Below are positions 1 through 8,443 of a stretch of DNA of 64,000 nucleotides, piece by piece. The stretch covers positions 186,001 to 250,000 of the forward strand of contig NZ_JAGJBZ010000005.1 of the NCBI RefSeq assembly GCF_020010925.1. The letters are read 5' to 3'. The notes beneath the pieces are model-generated. The model was given only the letters and a program-made list of their open reading frames with translations, made no database searches and was not told the DNA's origin. This DNA is from Streptomyces griseiscabiei (GTDB lineage Bacteria > Actinomycetota > Actinomycetes > Streptomycetales > Streptomycetaceae). The position numbers were made by a program, and so were the translations under genes. Each line of letters opens with the position of its first letter. The stretch's first letter is position 1.

Positions 1-2
1 AA

Positions 3-581
3 CCTCCCATCACCGAACTTGACTTGAACGCGATCACTGAGCGGCGCTGGGTCGACCGCGGCGACTTCACCGACGCCGAGTTCGACCGCGCCCGCGCCTT
101 CTACGAGGAGATGCGCGTCCACGACGACCGCCTGGAGCGGGTGCGCGCCGATGCGGCCGCGATGATCAGCGAGTGGACCGGACACAAGCCGCGCGACGTC
201 GGCTCCTTCGGCACCCGGCTGAACCTGGAGAGCTCCGACCTGGACCTGGGCATCGGCTACCCGGTCGAGGACCGCGACCGCCTGCGGGAAGTCCTGGCGC
301 CCCACACCACGTTCCTGGGCGAGCGCAAGACCCGCTTCTCCACCTCGCGGCTGGTGTTCTCCTTCACCCTGGACGGCGTCGAGATCGACCTGAGCGCGCT
401 GACGGTCGAGGACTACGCCGTCGCCTGCCGGATGCTCGACCAGATCGACACGACCATGACGCTGGACGAGCGCATCGCGCACACCTGGGTCAAGCACCTG
501 CTGCGCAGCTCGGGCCGCACCGACGAGTACGCGACGTGGAAGCTGACGACGTACGCCCGCTTCTGCCCGGAGTTCAACTGA
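3..581 (+). CDS. Nucleotidyltransferase of the polymerase-beta superfamily, probably 5'-truncated
   Basis: A small NTP transferase. Counting from a TTG at 24, the signature GSFGTR...SDLDLG lies at residues 60-75, with D72 and D74 as metal ligands; VEIDLS supplies the third carboxylate, D122. This complete triad predicts an active enzyme that moves a nucleotide onto an RNA, protein or small molecule; the substrate cannot be read from sequence. The frame stays open to the left edge and nothing resembling a Shine-Dalgarno precedes the TTG, so the true start probably lies outside the window. It converges on the radical SAM gene across a strong hairpin. Confidence 0.75.
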   Translation, partial: PPITELDLNAITERRWVDRGDFTDAEFDRARAFYEEMRVHDDRLERVRADAAAMISEWTGHKPRDVGSFGTRLNLESSDLDLGIGYPVEDRDRLREVLAPHTTFLGERKTRFSTSRLVFSFTLDGVEIDLSALTVEDYAVACRMLDQIDTTMTLDERIAHTWVKHLLRSSGRTDEYATWKLTTYARFCPEFN

Positions 582-621
582 GTGCCGATCCCGGAGAAGA
601 CCGGCGCCTGAACACGGGGCG

Positions 622-660
622 CCGGGCGCCCCGACCGCAACGCGGTGACGGGGCGCCCGG
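622..660. terminator. Strong hairpin between convergent genes
   Basis: The arms CCGGGCGCCCCG (622-633) and CGGGGCGCCCGG (649-660) pair perfectly. An inner ACCGC/GCGGT stem continues the helix to an AAC loop. It lies 41 bases past the stop of the nucleotidyltransferase and 16 bases from the end of the radical SAM gene, so it can terminate both. There is no T-tract, as is usual in Streptomyces. Confidence 0.8.
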
Positions 661-675
661 GCCCTGGCCGGGCGC

Positions 676-2826
676 TCACGCACAGGACTCGCCCGCGTTG
701 ATCAGCTCCCAGCTCGTCGCCGACGCCCACCGGCCGTGCTCCCGGGCGAGGGTGGCCGCGTGCTCACCGGACAGATGCCGGCCGACCTCCGCCGCCGTGG
801 CGGCCATCCGGTCGCGCAGCATCCCGGCCCGCGCCTGAAGCGCCGTCTCGATGCGCGCGGACAGGGCCGCCTCGTGCTCGGGCCGCTCGAGGTCGTACTG
901 CTCGACGGCGCCGATCACGTCACCGAGGACCTCGTAGGCGGCGTCCTTCAGCACCACACGCGCCTGCCGGACGGCGTGCCGGGGCGGGCCGTCGAGGACC
1001 TTCTCCAAGCTCTTGAAGGTGTAGTCGAGGGCGAAGTGGCGGTCCACCCACCGCTGCGCCCACCCGCTGGCGACGCCGATACGCCAGTCCCGATAGCGGC
1101 AGGCGACGCGGCCCATGAGCGGCTCCGGCTGCCCGGTGAGCCCTTCAGCGCTCGCCTGCCGGGTGTAGGCGGCGCCGATCAGGCACTCCATGCTGACGAG
1201 CATGTAGCTGATCCCGGTGTGCAGCGGCCGGCCGGTGGTGTGCGCGGCCACCCACTCCTCGTCGCGTACGCCGCGGACGATCTGGCGCGGCGCCAGGCCG
1301 GGCTGGGGGCGCAGCAGCAGGTCGGTGCGCCCCTGGAAGGCGTGGGTGGCCTTCAGCTCGTCCAGACTCATGAGCGGGTCGAAGGTGATGTACGTGTACC
1401 GAGTGGGGACGCCGAGCGCGGACAGAGTCCGTATGGCCAGGGCGTTCTGCTCGGCGGTCGTCTCCTTGTTGAAGCGGGTCAGGATCGAGTCGACGCCCGA
1501 CTCCACACCGAACAGCATCCGGCGAAGGCCCAGGTCGACGAGGGTGCGCCACATGCGGGCCCGCTCAACGTGCCATGCCTCGTTCCGGTCGATGCGTACC
1601 GTCTGGTCGATGCGGCAGCTGGACTCCCAGGTGAACCCGGCCTCGTGCAGGGTGCGTCCGAGCTCCAAGACCCGGCTGACGGCGGCATCGCCCGCACCGA
1701 TGATCTCCTCGTCGACCAGGTAGAGGGTGCGGGAGATGTTGGGGTGGCGGTCGAAGACCTGGCCCAGTTCGTTGAGGATCCACGGCAGCCTGCCGGGGGC
1801 GGCGCCGGCCCACAGGCCCTTGTGGCCGCGCGGGCAGAAGGAGCAGGTATTGGTGCAGCCGCGGCTGGTCTCGAGCTGGGCCACACCGTGGTGGGCGAAG
1901 GTGGGCGGCAGCAGGTCGAGCTCGGGCAGGATGTCGCTTGCAGTGTCGCGGGCGACGGGCTTGGCGGTGCGGCGCCGGCTGATGGCCATGGTGCCGCCGC
2001 GGGCGGCACCGGTGTAGCCGATGCCGGGTATCTCCTCGCGCGGAATGTCGCCATGCCAATGGGCCAGGACACCCTCGATGGTGGCCTCGCCGCCACCGCG
2101 GGCGACGAGCAGGTCGGGGTAGCGCTCCAGCAGCAGTCGTTCGTTGCGGGCGGTGAGGCTTCCGCCGGCCACCACCAGCGGCGGTGTCGGCAGGGCGAAG
2201 GCCGCCTCCAGGAGCTGGAGCATCAGGTCGTGCTGGCCGAAGGTCGCCGAGATGCCGACAATGTCCGCTACCCCGGTGGTGAGTTGCTTGAGCAGGTCCT
2301 CCACCGTGACGCCTAACTGCATGTCGGACAGGGTGACCGTGCCCATCAGCGTGGAGCGGGCCGCGCGGGCCACATCGCTGATCCCCAGAGGGAAGCGCGG
2401 CAGCGGAAAGAACTCCGGGTGGTACAGGGCCATCAGGTGCACGTCCGGCCGGGTCAGCCGGTGAACGGCGGTCTCGGCCAACTCGGCGTGCGACAGCCAG
2501 GAGTCCGGCGTGTCCAGTCGGACGTGCCCCTCGCTCCACCGCGGCCAGTGGCGGGAGGCGTGCTCGGTGCCGGACAGGTCGGCCGCGACCCACCGGCCGT
2601 CCGGGCGTTCCAGGAGCAGCAGGCGCCGGTCCAGGGTGCCGCTCACCCTCACCCGGCCCGGCGTGCCCTCTAGGTGGGCCTCCAGCCAGGACCGCACATG
2701 GTTGGGCGAGATGAGGAGCGGCTCGAGAGCAGCCCGGTCGCTGCTGGTCAGCGGGCGGATTCCGGGGTTTGCTGTGGTGACGGCGCGAGCCATCCGGTCC
2801 AGTACCGCGGTGTGCCTGTCGTCCAT
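676..2826 (-). CDS. B12-binding-domain radical SAM protein
   Basis: A 716-residue radical SAM enzyme. The N-terminal half has a cobalamin-binding-like Rossmann region (around residues 190-275, with the VAGGS and ARGGGEAT segments). The [4Fe-4S] motif GCTNTCSFC (C-x3-C-x2-C) sits near residue 322, and the C-terminal extension of about 200 residues is unassigned. B12-type radical SAM enzymes methylate, rearrange or cyclise unreactive carbons; the substrate here is unknown. The ATG at 2826 is chosen because GGAGAC lies four bases upstream; upstream in-frame sequence is low complexity. Codon 171 (2314-2316 on the + strand) is TTA, implying dependence on the bldA tRNA. It is the last gene of the leftward array, 52 bases after the DUF6082 gene. 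Confidence 0.88.
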   Translation of the reverse strand: MDDRHTAVLDRMARAVTTANPGIRPLTSSDRAALEPLLISPNHVRSWLEAHLEGTPGRVRVSGTLDRRLLLLERPDGRWVAADLSGTEHASRHWPRWSEGHVRLDTPDSWLSHAELAETAVHRLTRPDVHLMALYHPEFFPLPRFPLGISDVARAARSTLMGTVTLSDMQLGVTVEDLLKQLTTGVADIVGISATFGQHDLMLQLLEAAFALPTPPLVVAGGSLTARNERLLLERYPDLLVARGGGEATIEGVLAHWHGDIPREEIPGIGYTGAARGGTMAISRRRTAKPVARDTASDILPELDLLPPTFAHHGVAQLETSRGCTNTCSFCPRGHKGLWAGAAPGRLPWILNELGQVFDRHPNISRTLYLVDEEIIGAGDAAVSRVLELGRTLHEAGFTWESSCRIDQTVRIDRNEAWHVERARMWRTLVDLGLRRMLFGVESGVDSILTRFNKETTAEQNALAIRTLSALGVPTRYTYITFDPLMSLDELKATHAFQGRTDLLLRPQPGLAPRQIVRGVRDEEWVAAHTTGRPLHTGISYMLVSMECLIGAAYTRQASAEGLTGQPEPLMGRVACRYRDWRIGVASGWAQRWVDRHFALDYTFKSLEKVLDGPPRHAVRQARVVLKDAAYEVLGDVIGAVEQYDLERPEHEAALSARIETALQARAGMLRDRMAATAAEVGRHLSGEHAATLAREHGRWASATSWELINAGESCA

Positions 2827-2878
2827 GAGGGTCTCCTTTGCGTGTGAGCCCGCCCCGGTGCGTGGCTTCATGGAGCGG

Positions 2879-3553
2879 TCAGGTGGTGCAGCGCGTGTGG
2901 GCGCGGCGGGGCGTGGGGCCGGTCTGGGAGCGGAACCACGCGGTGAGGTCACCCGTGGCAGCCAGCAAGTGATGAGAGACGAGAGAGGCGTTGGCCTTCA
3001 CGGCCTCGGACGCCCGCAGCCGCTGGCGGCGGACTGCCCGCTCCGCGGACGCCACGGTTCGTCGTTCCCGGACCGCAGAAATTGCCTCGGCGTGGTCGTC
3101 CTCCCCGCCAGCCCCCCGGAACGCCTCGTTGATCAGATGCCAGAACAGTCGGCCGGAACGGGTATCGGAGGACTGCTCCCACCTCGCGTCCCGAGTTAGG
3201 GCCCACATGAGGGATCCGCCGCGCAAGGCCATGAAGCCGTCGGCGTTGACCTTCATCTGGCTGACCGTGACCACGCCGGCGAGAAGACCCCGCCGGTACC
3301 ATTCCAGCCACCGCTGGAGGGTGAAGTACTCAGCGTCCTCGCCCGGCTTGACCCAGGGGTCGAAGTTCGCGCTCCAGGCAGGATCGGTCTCAGGGGACCG
3401 GATGATGTCAGCCAGGATGCCGTCGTGTAGATCTGCTGCCAGCAGTTCCTGACGCTGCCGGTGGCGGCGCTGTGACAGAGCTAGGTGAGCGGTGCCGAGT
3501 ACGACGACCGTTGCAGGTACGGCGAAGTCCTTCAGCATTCGGTGGGACAACAT
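2879..3553 (-). CDS. DUF6082 family protein with N-terminal membrane segment
   Basis: A protein of 224 residues resembling the Streptomyces DUF6082 family of unknown function. A hydrophobic stretch (VPATVVVLGTAHLAL, about residues 9-24) suggests a single membrane anchor, followed by a soluble helical domain rich in Trp and Arg (LQRWLEWYRRG, then LFWHLINEAF). The ATG at 3553 is preceded by GAGGAAG; an extended reading upstream is arginine/proline-rich and unlikely. Genes of this type often sit near regulatory or metabolite clusters, and here it lies between the STAND protein and the radical SAM enzyme. No enzymatic motif is visible. Confidence 0.7.
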   Translation of the reverse strand: MLSHRMLKDFAVPATVVVLGTAHLALSQRRHRQRQELLAADLHDGILADIIRSPETDPAWSANFDPWVKPGEDAEYFTLQRWLEWYRRGLLAGVVTVSQMKVNADGFMALRGGSLMWALTRDARWEQSSDTRSGRLFWHLINEAFRGAGGEDDHAEAISAVRERRTVASAERAVRRQRLRASEAVKANASLVSHHLLAATGDLTAWFRSQTGPTPRRAHTRCTT

Positions 3554-3791
3554 GACTTCCTCAGGTATCGGGTCTCCGGCCGACCACGGCGGGCACAAGC
3601 GAGCGGCGCATGCCCGGCGGGCGGGGCGTCGGAAGGGGGGGTATCGGATGGACGGGCGCTTCATGCCAGGCGTTGCGCCGCACTGAGGGGCTCCGGTGCT
3701 GCGGGCGACCCGGTTCGCATCGTCTTCGGTCAGCCGCATCAGACGTTCCCTTCGTCCTTGGCCGCCAGCCATCCGTGCGACGGGTCATGGG

Positions 3792-5939
3792 TCAGGTCAG
3801 GCGAGCGCGGACGCGTGCGGCGTCTGTGGCGCTCAGCGGCTCGTACGACGCCAGTGCGCGGGCGAAGAACTCTTGAGCTTCTTGCTCGCGGCCTGCCGCT
3901 GCGACGCTTTCGCCCAGGAGTTCCAGGCTCCGGGCCATCCACTGGCGAGATCCCGTCCGCTCGAACTCCTGCTGCGCCGTAGCGCCGGCCTGCCGGGCTT
4001 CATCGTGGCGTCCGGTCATTGAGTACGCCCGGCCGAGCCAGGCCAGGGCCCGGGCCGCGTCGTGCGGGTCGTCGACCTCGACGAGGGCGGCACGGGCGGC
4101 GGCGAGGACCTCGACGGCCGCGGCGGCATCGCCCCGGCTCAGCTGGACTTGCCCGAGGAGGATGTCGGTGAGGGCGACTCCGCGGCGGTCTTCCCGGCGC
4201 TCGCGCAGAGTGCGAGCCTGCTCCAGGTGCCCCACGGCCTCCTCGGGCCGCCCGGCTTCGTACGCGGTGGCGCCGAGTTCGTGCAGCGCCTGCGCCTCGC
4301 CCCGTGCGTCGCCGCGCTCGCGGGCGCTGGCCAGGACGTCGGTGAAGCACCGGCCCGCTTCGTCGAAGGCGCGGACACCGCGCAGCCCGATACCGAGGGT
4401 GTTGGCCATCTCCTGGACGGCGATTTCGTGGTTGTAGAGGAGGGCGGCTTCCAGTCCGAGGCGGTGGGCCTCGATCCAGGCGTCGTACATCCTGGCGGCG
4501 CGCCACCAAGGCCACATGGCGTGAACGAGCTGCCACACCGTCCCGTACGAGCCGGCCGCGTGCGCGGCGCGGATCACGGCCAGAAGGTTGGCGGACTGGG
4601 TGTCGAGCCAGGACAGGGCCGCCGCGCGGTCCGGGAATTCGACCGGGTGCTCGGCAGGGTAGACGTAGGTCCGGTCGAGCTGACGGTGGCTGGGGGTCAG
4701 CAGCCGCTCGGCCGCGGTTGCTGCGGCCAGGTACGAGTCGGCCGCCCGCCTACGGGCCTCGGACTCCGCTCCGTCCAGCTGCTCCAGCGCGGCGTGGTGC
4801 CGGGCGTGGGCGAGAGCAGCACTGGAGTAGCGCCAGACAGGGCCGCGTACGCGATGGTCGCCGTCCTGGACCAGGAGGCCGCCGGCGGAGACTTCCTGGA
4901 GGAGGTGGGCCGCTTCGGCGGGGGTGAGCAGTGCGACGGCGGCCGCGAGGGAGCTGTCGACGCTCTCCACCGGTAGTCGGGCGAGCTGGCGGTACAGGCG
5001 GGCAGCGGGGCGAGAGAGGTCTGCGTACGCGGTGTCGAGAGCAGAGGTCACGATTGCTCCGGGGAGGTCGGGGGCGGGGCTGGTGCTCGCGGTCCAGCGG
5101 CGGCGTTCGCTCAAGGCGCGCACGGCGGCGCTGAGCGGCCGGTCCGGGTGCCGGGCGAGCTGGGTGATGCTGAGGGCGAGTGCGAGGGGCAGGCCGGCGG
5201 TTAGCCTGATCAGTTCGGTGACGGCCTCCGTCTCCTGCTGCACGCGGTCGGGGCCGAGGCAGCGCGTCAGGTAGGAGCGGGCGGCCGCGTGGTCGAGGGG
5301 GCTCAGGCCGAGGGTGGCCGCGCCGTGGCGGGCGAGTTCAGGCAGCGGGATGCGGCTGGTCGCGACGACGAGGTGCCCGCTGCCGCCCGGCAGGAGGTGG
5401 TGGATCTGGTCGGCGTGGGAGACTCCGTCCAGCAGCAGGCACATCGGAGGCCGGGCAGCCGAGGCGGAGCGCCACCAGGCCGCGAGTTCCTCGGCCCCGG
5501 CGGGCAGCGGGCCCGGGAGGATGGAGCGCAGCATCCGGCCGAGGACCTCCCCAGGGCGGGCGGGACCGTCCGGGGACTGTCCGCGCAGGTCGACATGGAG
5601 CTGGCCGCCCGGGTAGCGGGCGGACAGCCCATGGAGGAGTCGTTCGGCCAGTGCGGTCTTGCCGATGCCGACGGGTCCGGTCAGTACGGCGATGGGCACG
5701 GCGTACTCGGGCTGGGTTTCGATCCACCGAGTGAGCTGGGCCTGCTCCTGCTCCCGGTCGGTCCACGCGGGCGCCACCGGTCGCAACTGCCGGGGCGCCG
5801 GGGGTTCGTGGCGTGGTTGGTGGAAGTGGACGGCGCCGATCGTGCCCGCCTGCACGCTGGTGTGCAGGGTGGCGTCTCCGCCGACGGTGTTGGTCACCAC
5901 CGCGGGCGGGAGCGGAGTCCCGGGGGCCTGCTCGGTCAT
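3792..5939 (-). CDS. STAND-type NTPase regulator (NB-ARC plus TPR repeats)
   Basis: A 715-residue signalling NTPase. The N-terminal 45 residues have the short hydrophobic/Gly pattern (AGTIGAVHFHQ) common before Streptomyces NB-ARC domains. The P-loop GPVGIGKTA is near residue 88 and a Walker B-like LLLDGVSHAD near 165. The C-terminal third is a run of TPR-like helices (GDARGEAQALHELGATAYEAG and successors) ending at the stop. Proteins of this build bind ATP and oligomerise on a signal sensed by the TPRs; there is no SARP DNA-binding domain as in AfsR, so the output is unclear. The ATG at 5939 has GAGG nine bases upstream and leaves 35 bases after the preceding gene. Confidence 0.85.
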   Translation of the reverse strand: MTEQAPGTPLPPAVVTNTVGGDATLHTSVQAGTIGAVHFHQPRHEPPAPRQLRPVAPAWTDREQEQAQLTRWIETQPEYAVPIAVLTGPVGIGKTALAERLLHGLSARYPGGQLHVDLRGQSPDGPARPGEVLGRMLRSILPGPLPAGAEELAAWWRSASAARPPMCLLLDGVSHADQIHHLLPGGSGHLVVATSRIPLPELARHGAATLGLSPLDHAAARSYLTRCLGPDRVQQETEAVTELIRLTAGLPLALALSITQLARHPDRPLSAAVRALSERRRWTASTSPAPDLPGAIVTSALDTAYADLSRPAARLYRQLARLPVESVDSSLAAAVALLTPAEAAHLLQEVSAGGLLVQDGDHRVRGPVWRYSSAALAHARHHAALEQLDGAESEARRRAADSYLAAATAAERLLTPSHRQLDRTYVYPAEHPVEFPDRAAALSWLDTQSANLLAVIRAAHAAGSYGTVWQLVHAMWPWWRAARMYDAWIEAHRLGLEAALLYNHEIAVQEMANTLGIGLRGVRAFDEAGRCFTDVLASARERGDARGEAQALHELGATAYEAGRPEEAVGHLEQARTLRERREDRRGVALTDILLGQVQLSRGDAAAAVEVLAAARAALVEVDDPHDAARALAWLGRAYSMTGRHDEARQAGATAQQEFERTGSRQWMARSLELLGESVAAAGREQEAQEFFARALASYEPLSATDAARVRARLT

Positions 5940-5974
5940 CGCCAGATACCTCGTCGTCGTGTCTGGAAGTGGGG

Positions 5975-6550
5975 TCAGATCTGGGTTTCGCTGCGTACGA
6001 GCCACAGCCCGGCGTGGCGGTCGGCGTACTGGGTCAGCTGGTCCTGGTAAAGGCGGTCGACGGGGGTGATCGCGGTCCGGCTGACCGTGACCACACCGCG
6101 CACCGGGCAGGCGGGATCGGCGAGCATCTGCAGGGCGCGGGCGTAGCCGCGTCGTAGGAGGGGGTCGTCGCCGCCGGTGCGGAGGTCGACGGAGTCGAGG
6201 GTGTCGACGAGCGGCGGCCCGCCGACGACCAAGTGCTGCCTCTCGGCGTAGCCGCGGGCGGCGGCCAGATCGTCGTGCGCCGCCCCGTCGGGCCCGGTCA
6301 GCGCGTAGAGCACGACGTGCAGCGGCCCCGGGTGGGCGAGCGCGGCCCGGTTGGCCGCGGTGCGCCGGGCTTGCAATTCGCGTGGGTCGGCGCTGGTCAG
6401 GGGCTCGGGATGCGGGCGGAGATAAGGGGCGCGGGGCGGCAGGCTGCGGCCAGGCCGTGCGAGGTCCGACACGGATCGTCCCGGCAGCGGGGATCGGGCG
6501 GGCACATGGTCGAGCGGTGTCGGGGTCGGGTGGCTGGTCATCGCGCTCAC
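5975..6550 (-). CDS. Unknown protein with a possible degenerate serine-recombinase-like fold
   Basis: A protein of 191 residues if started at GTG 6550, which overlaps the upstream stop as GTGA and has GGGAGA seven bases upstream; an ATG at 6541 is the alternative. The first 70 residues are Pro/Arg-rich. The rest has the strand-helix layout of a resolvase N-terminal domain (VVLYALTGPDG, then AARGYAERQ, then GVVTVSRTAITP). The usual catalytic Ser after the first strand is absent, so recombinase activity is not expected. This likeness is inferred by eye only. The gene is translationally coupled in the conservon-linked operon. Confidence 0.5.
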   Translation of the reverse strand: MSAMTSHPTPTPLDHVPARSPLPGRSVSDLARPGRSLPPRAPYLRPHPEPLTSADPRELQARRTAANRAALAHPGPLHVVLYALTGPDGAAHDDLAAARGYAERQHLVVGGPPLVDTLDSVDLRTGGDDPLLRRGYARALQMLADPACPVRGVVTVSRTAITPVDRLYQDQLTQYADRHAGLWLVRSETQI

Positions 6551-6807
6551 GAGACGGTCTCCCAATCGGCGAACTGCACGGGCACCCGCCTCATGAGGTA
6601 GGCGTCGAGGCCTTCGGCACGGTGTGCGGTGGCCGTCAGCAGAACCGCCGTTCCGGTGGCGGAATACACGGTGCGCCGGCGGTTCCATCCGCAGCCGACG
6701 AGATGGTCGACCAGGGGTGTCACGGAGGGCATGAGGTGTCCTGCGGGCTGAAGTCCGGGAGTTTCCCCGGGAGGAGGGGCGGGATGGGGCCGGGCAGAGG
6801 CGGTCAT
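6547..6807 (-). CDS. Small conserved-type unknown protein
   Basis: An 86-residue protein. AGGAAGAG lies three bases before the ATG at 6807. The first 30 residues are Pro-rich; the rest is a compact alpha/beta segment (LVDHLVGCGWNRRRTVYSATGTAVLLTA). The frame is also open upstream through 6954, so the ATG may instead be internal to a longer product if the interrupted upstream gene is read in its restored frame. No family was recognised. Its stop overlaps the next GTG start. Confidence 0.5.
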   Translation of the reverse strand: MTASARPHPAPPPGETPGLQPAGHLMPSVTPLVDHLVGCGWNRRRTVYSATGTAVLLTATAHRAEGLDAYLMRRVPVQFADWETVS

Positions 6808-6889
6808 CGGCTCTTCCTGTGGCGGGGTGCGGGGCGGCGTGGTGCGCCCGGGCGGGGCGAGGAGCGCGTCGAGCAACATGGCGGGGGTG

Positions 6890-7258
6890 TCACCCTGGCC
6901 GGGTGGGGTGTGCCAGTGCAGGTCCGGGCCCCCGGTGACGGTGGCGGCCGGCACGGTGCGACGGGTCCCGCGCCGCAGCAGGGCGCATCCCGTTCAGCGT
7001 CCACCGTTCGGAGGTACCGGAGTCCGGGTCGAGGAGGATGTGCCCGCTGCCGCTGTAGGGGTCGGCCAGGACCGGCCCGCGGCCCCCGGCCGCCTGCAGC
7101 GCAGCGATCAGCGGCGGCGCACTCTGGGCCGGGATCCGTAGGGCGTCGAAGTGCTCGCCGCACTCCCAGGTGCGCAGCCCGCCGGACGGCGGAACCCAGT
7201 CCGGCAGGGTGAAGTAGGGCTCCCTGGGGCCGAAGGCTGCGCGGCGCGCGGGCGTCAT
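6890..7258 (-). pseudogene. Unknown protein, apparently frameshifted near 6985
   Basis: The ATG at 7258 has GAAGGA upstream. The first 90 residues look like a real folded domain (LPDWVPPSGGLRTWECGEHFD, then DPYSGSGHILLD). After WTLNGMR the frame turns into Arg/His/Pro-rich shadow sequence and stops at 6890. Protein-like sequence resumes in another frame (RRTVPAATVTGGPDLHWHTPPG), the type of continuation expected of one domain. Restoring a two-base GC unit in GCGC at the junction would join them. The break may be a genuine mutation or a sequence error. It lies between the acetyltransferase-like and small unknown genes of the same operon. Confidence 0.5.
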
Positions 7259-7299
7259 GAGGTGTCCTTCTCGAATCGGAGCGGAAAGGGCGGGTGTGC

Positions 7300-7935
7300 T
7301 CACGGCGCGCTCACCGCCGCGGGTGCGCCGGCGTGCGGGACGGAGATCGCTGTGGCCATCGCAGCCCTGGCCTCGGCGCGCAGCCGCAGACGGACGACCC
7401 GGCCGCCGACCGGGCTCCGGACGGCCGGGTACCGCGCTTCCCACCCCAGGTCGCACAGATACGTGAGCAGCCACTGGCTCGTCCCGGCCGTAGGGCCCGA
7501 CGGAAACGGCACTTCGCACCAGACCCACGTCCGCCCCGACCGGGCCGCATGGTCGGCGAGCCACAGGGTGAGCAGCCGCCCGACCTGGGTCGAGCCGACG
7601 GTGGCCGGATCCAGGGCGACGAGGAGCCCCGCGTCGTGGCCGCCGGCTCCCCAATGCCGCACGTCGGGGTCGGTGCGCAGGACGAGACAGCCGACCAGGA
7701 GGCTGTCCTCATACAGCCCCAGGGCACCGGGCCCGCGAAGGAGTGCCGCGGCGCGCCCGGTGTCGACGGTGACGCCCTGCCCGGCGAGCAGGTGAGCGCG
7801 GTCGCTCGCCAGGACGTCCACCGCGGCGCGCGCGGCGTCGGAGGTGATGGGCAGCATCTCGTAAGCCGGCCCGACGGCATCTTCCGGCAGCGCTCGGCGG
7901 CCGCCAGGCCCGATGGTGCTGCTCGCGCCGCTCAC
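7300..7935 (-). CDS. Unknown protein, possibly GNAT-like
   Basis: A protein of 211 residues from GTG 7935, whose GTGA overlaps the stop of the LuxR-type gene; GAGGCAGG precedes it. The middle (GLYEDSLLVGCLVLRTD, then GLLVALDPATVGSTQVGRLLTLWLADHA) and an aromatic segment near residue 155 (WVWCEVPF) have the strand/helix order of an acetyltransferase fold, but no clear acetyl-CoA pyrophosphate loop is visible. Assignment to GNAT is therefore weak. It is part of the coupled conservon operon. Confidence 0.55.
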   Translation of the reverse strand: MSGASSTIGPGGRRALPEDAVGPAYEMLPITSDAARAAVDVLASDRAHLLAGQGVTVDTGRAAALLRGPGALGLYEDSLLVGCLVLRTDPDVRHWGAGGHDAGLLVALDPATVGSTQVGRLLTLWLADHAARSGRTWVWCEVPFPSGPTAGTSQWLLTYLCDLGWEARYPAVRSPVGGRVVRLRLRAEARAAMATAISVPHAGAPAAVSAP

Positions 7936-8417
7936 CGGCCTGCCTCGCCCGCCGCCGCTTCGGACGGGGCAGGCGCGCCGCCACCGAGGATCCCCCACGT
8001 GTGCGCGAGGCCCACCAAGTGGTGGGCGTTGTCGGCGCCGCCCTTGGCCACGAGGGCTCCGACCTCCGCCCGCACGTCGGAGGCCCTGACCTCGATGGCG
8101 TTGCCGATGTGGCTATTCAACGAGTGCTCCGCGAGCGCGCGCAGCAGCGTCAGCTCGAGCTCGGTGAAATTCGGTGCCGGGCGGGCGCACGCGGGCGGGT
8201 CGACTGCCCGGGCGGTGAGCAGGGCGTGGACGAGGACGGGCCGCGAGCAGCCCGGTCGGTCCATCTTCTTGCGTACCAGCCTGAGCTGGCTGGCGACGCC
8301 GTCCACGGACAGCTGGAGCTGGGCGGCGATGGCTTGTGGGGAGTGGCCGTAGACCAGGGGCGCGGCGACGCGCCTCTGCGGGCCGGTGAGGGCTGTGGTC
8401 GGTGGGGTGGTGGTCAT
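7932..8417 (-). CDS. LuxR-type helix-turn-helix regulator
   Basis: A protein of 161 residues. The N-terminal 70 residues form a GerE/LuxR-type DNA-binding domain (LTGPQRRVAAPLVYG, then HSPQAIAAQLQLSVDGVASQL with the recognition helix). No receiver or kinase domain is attached. The C-terminal half (residues 90-155) is a helical region of unknown function. AGGACC lies before the ATG at 8417. The gene lies 26 bases downstream of the second P450 in the conservon operon and is a candidate internal regulator of it. Confidence 0.75.
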   Translation of the reverse strand: MTTTPPTTALTGPQRRVAAPLVYGHSPQAIAAQLQLSVDGVASQLRLVRKKMDRPGCSRPVLVHALLTARAVDPPACARPAPNFTELELTLLRALAEHSLNSHIGNAIEVRASDVRAEVGALVAKGGADNAHHLVGLAHTWGILGGGAPAPSEAAAGEAGR

Positions 8418-8443
8418 CAGAGGTCCTGGTCGGTTGTGGATGG

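Noticed and set aside
736..2316. Long open frame opposite the left radical SAM gene.
   Set aside because: It lies wholly antisense to a gene with clear motifs, and its Gly/Ala/Val-rich composition is the usual high-GC shadow.
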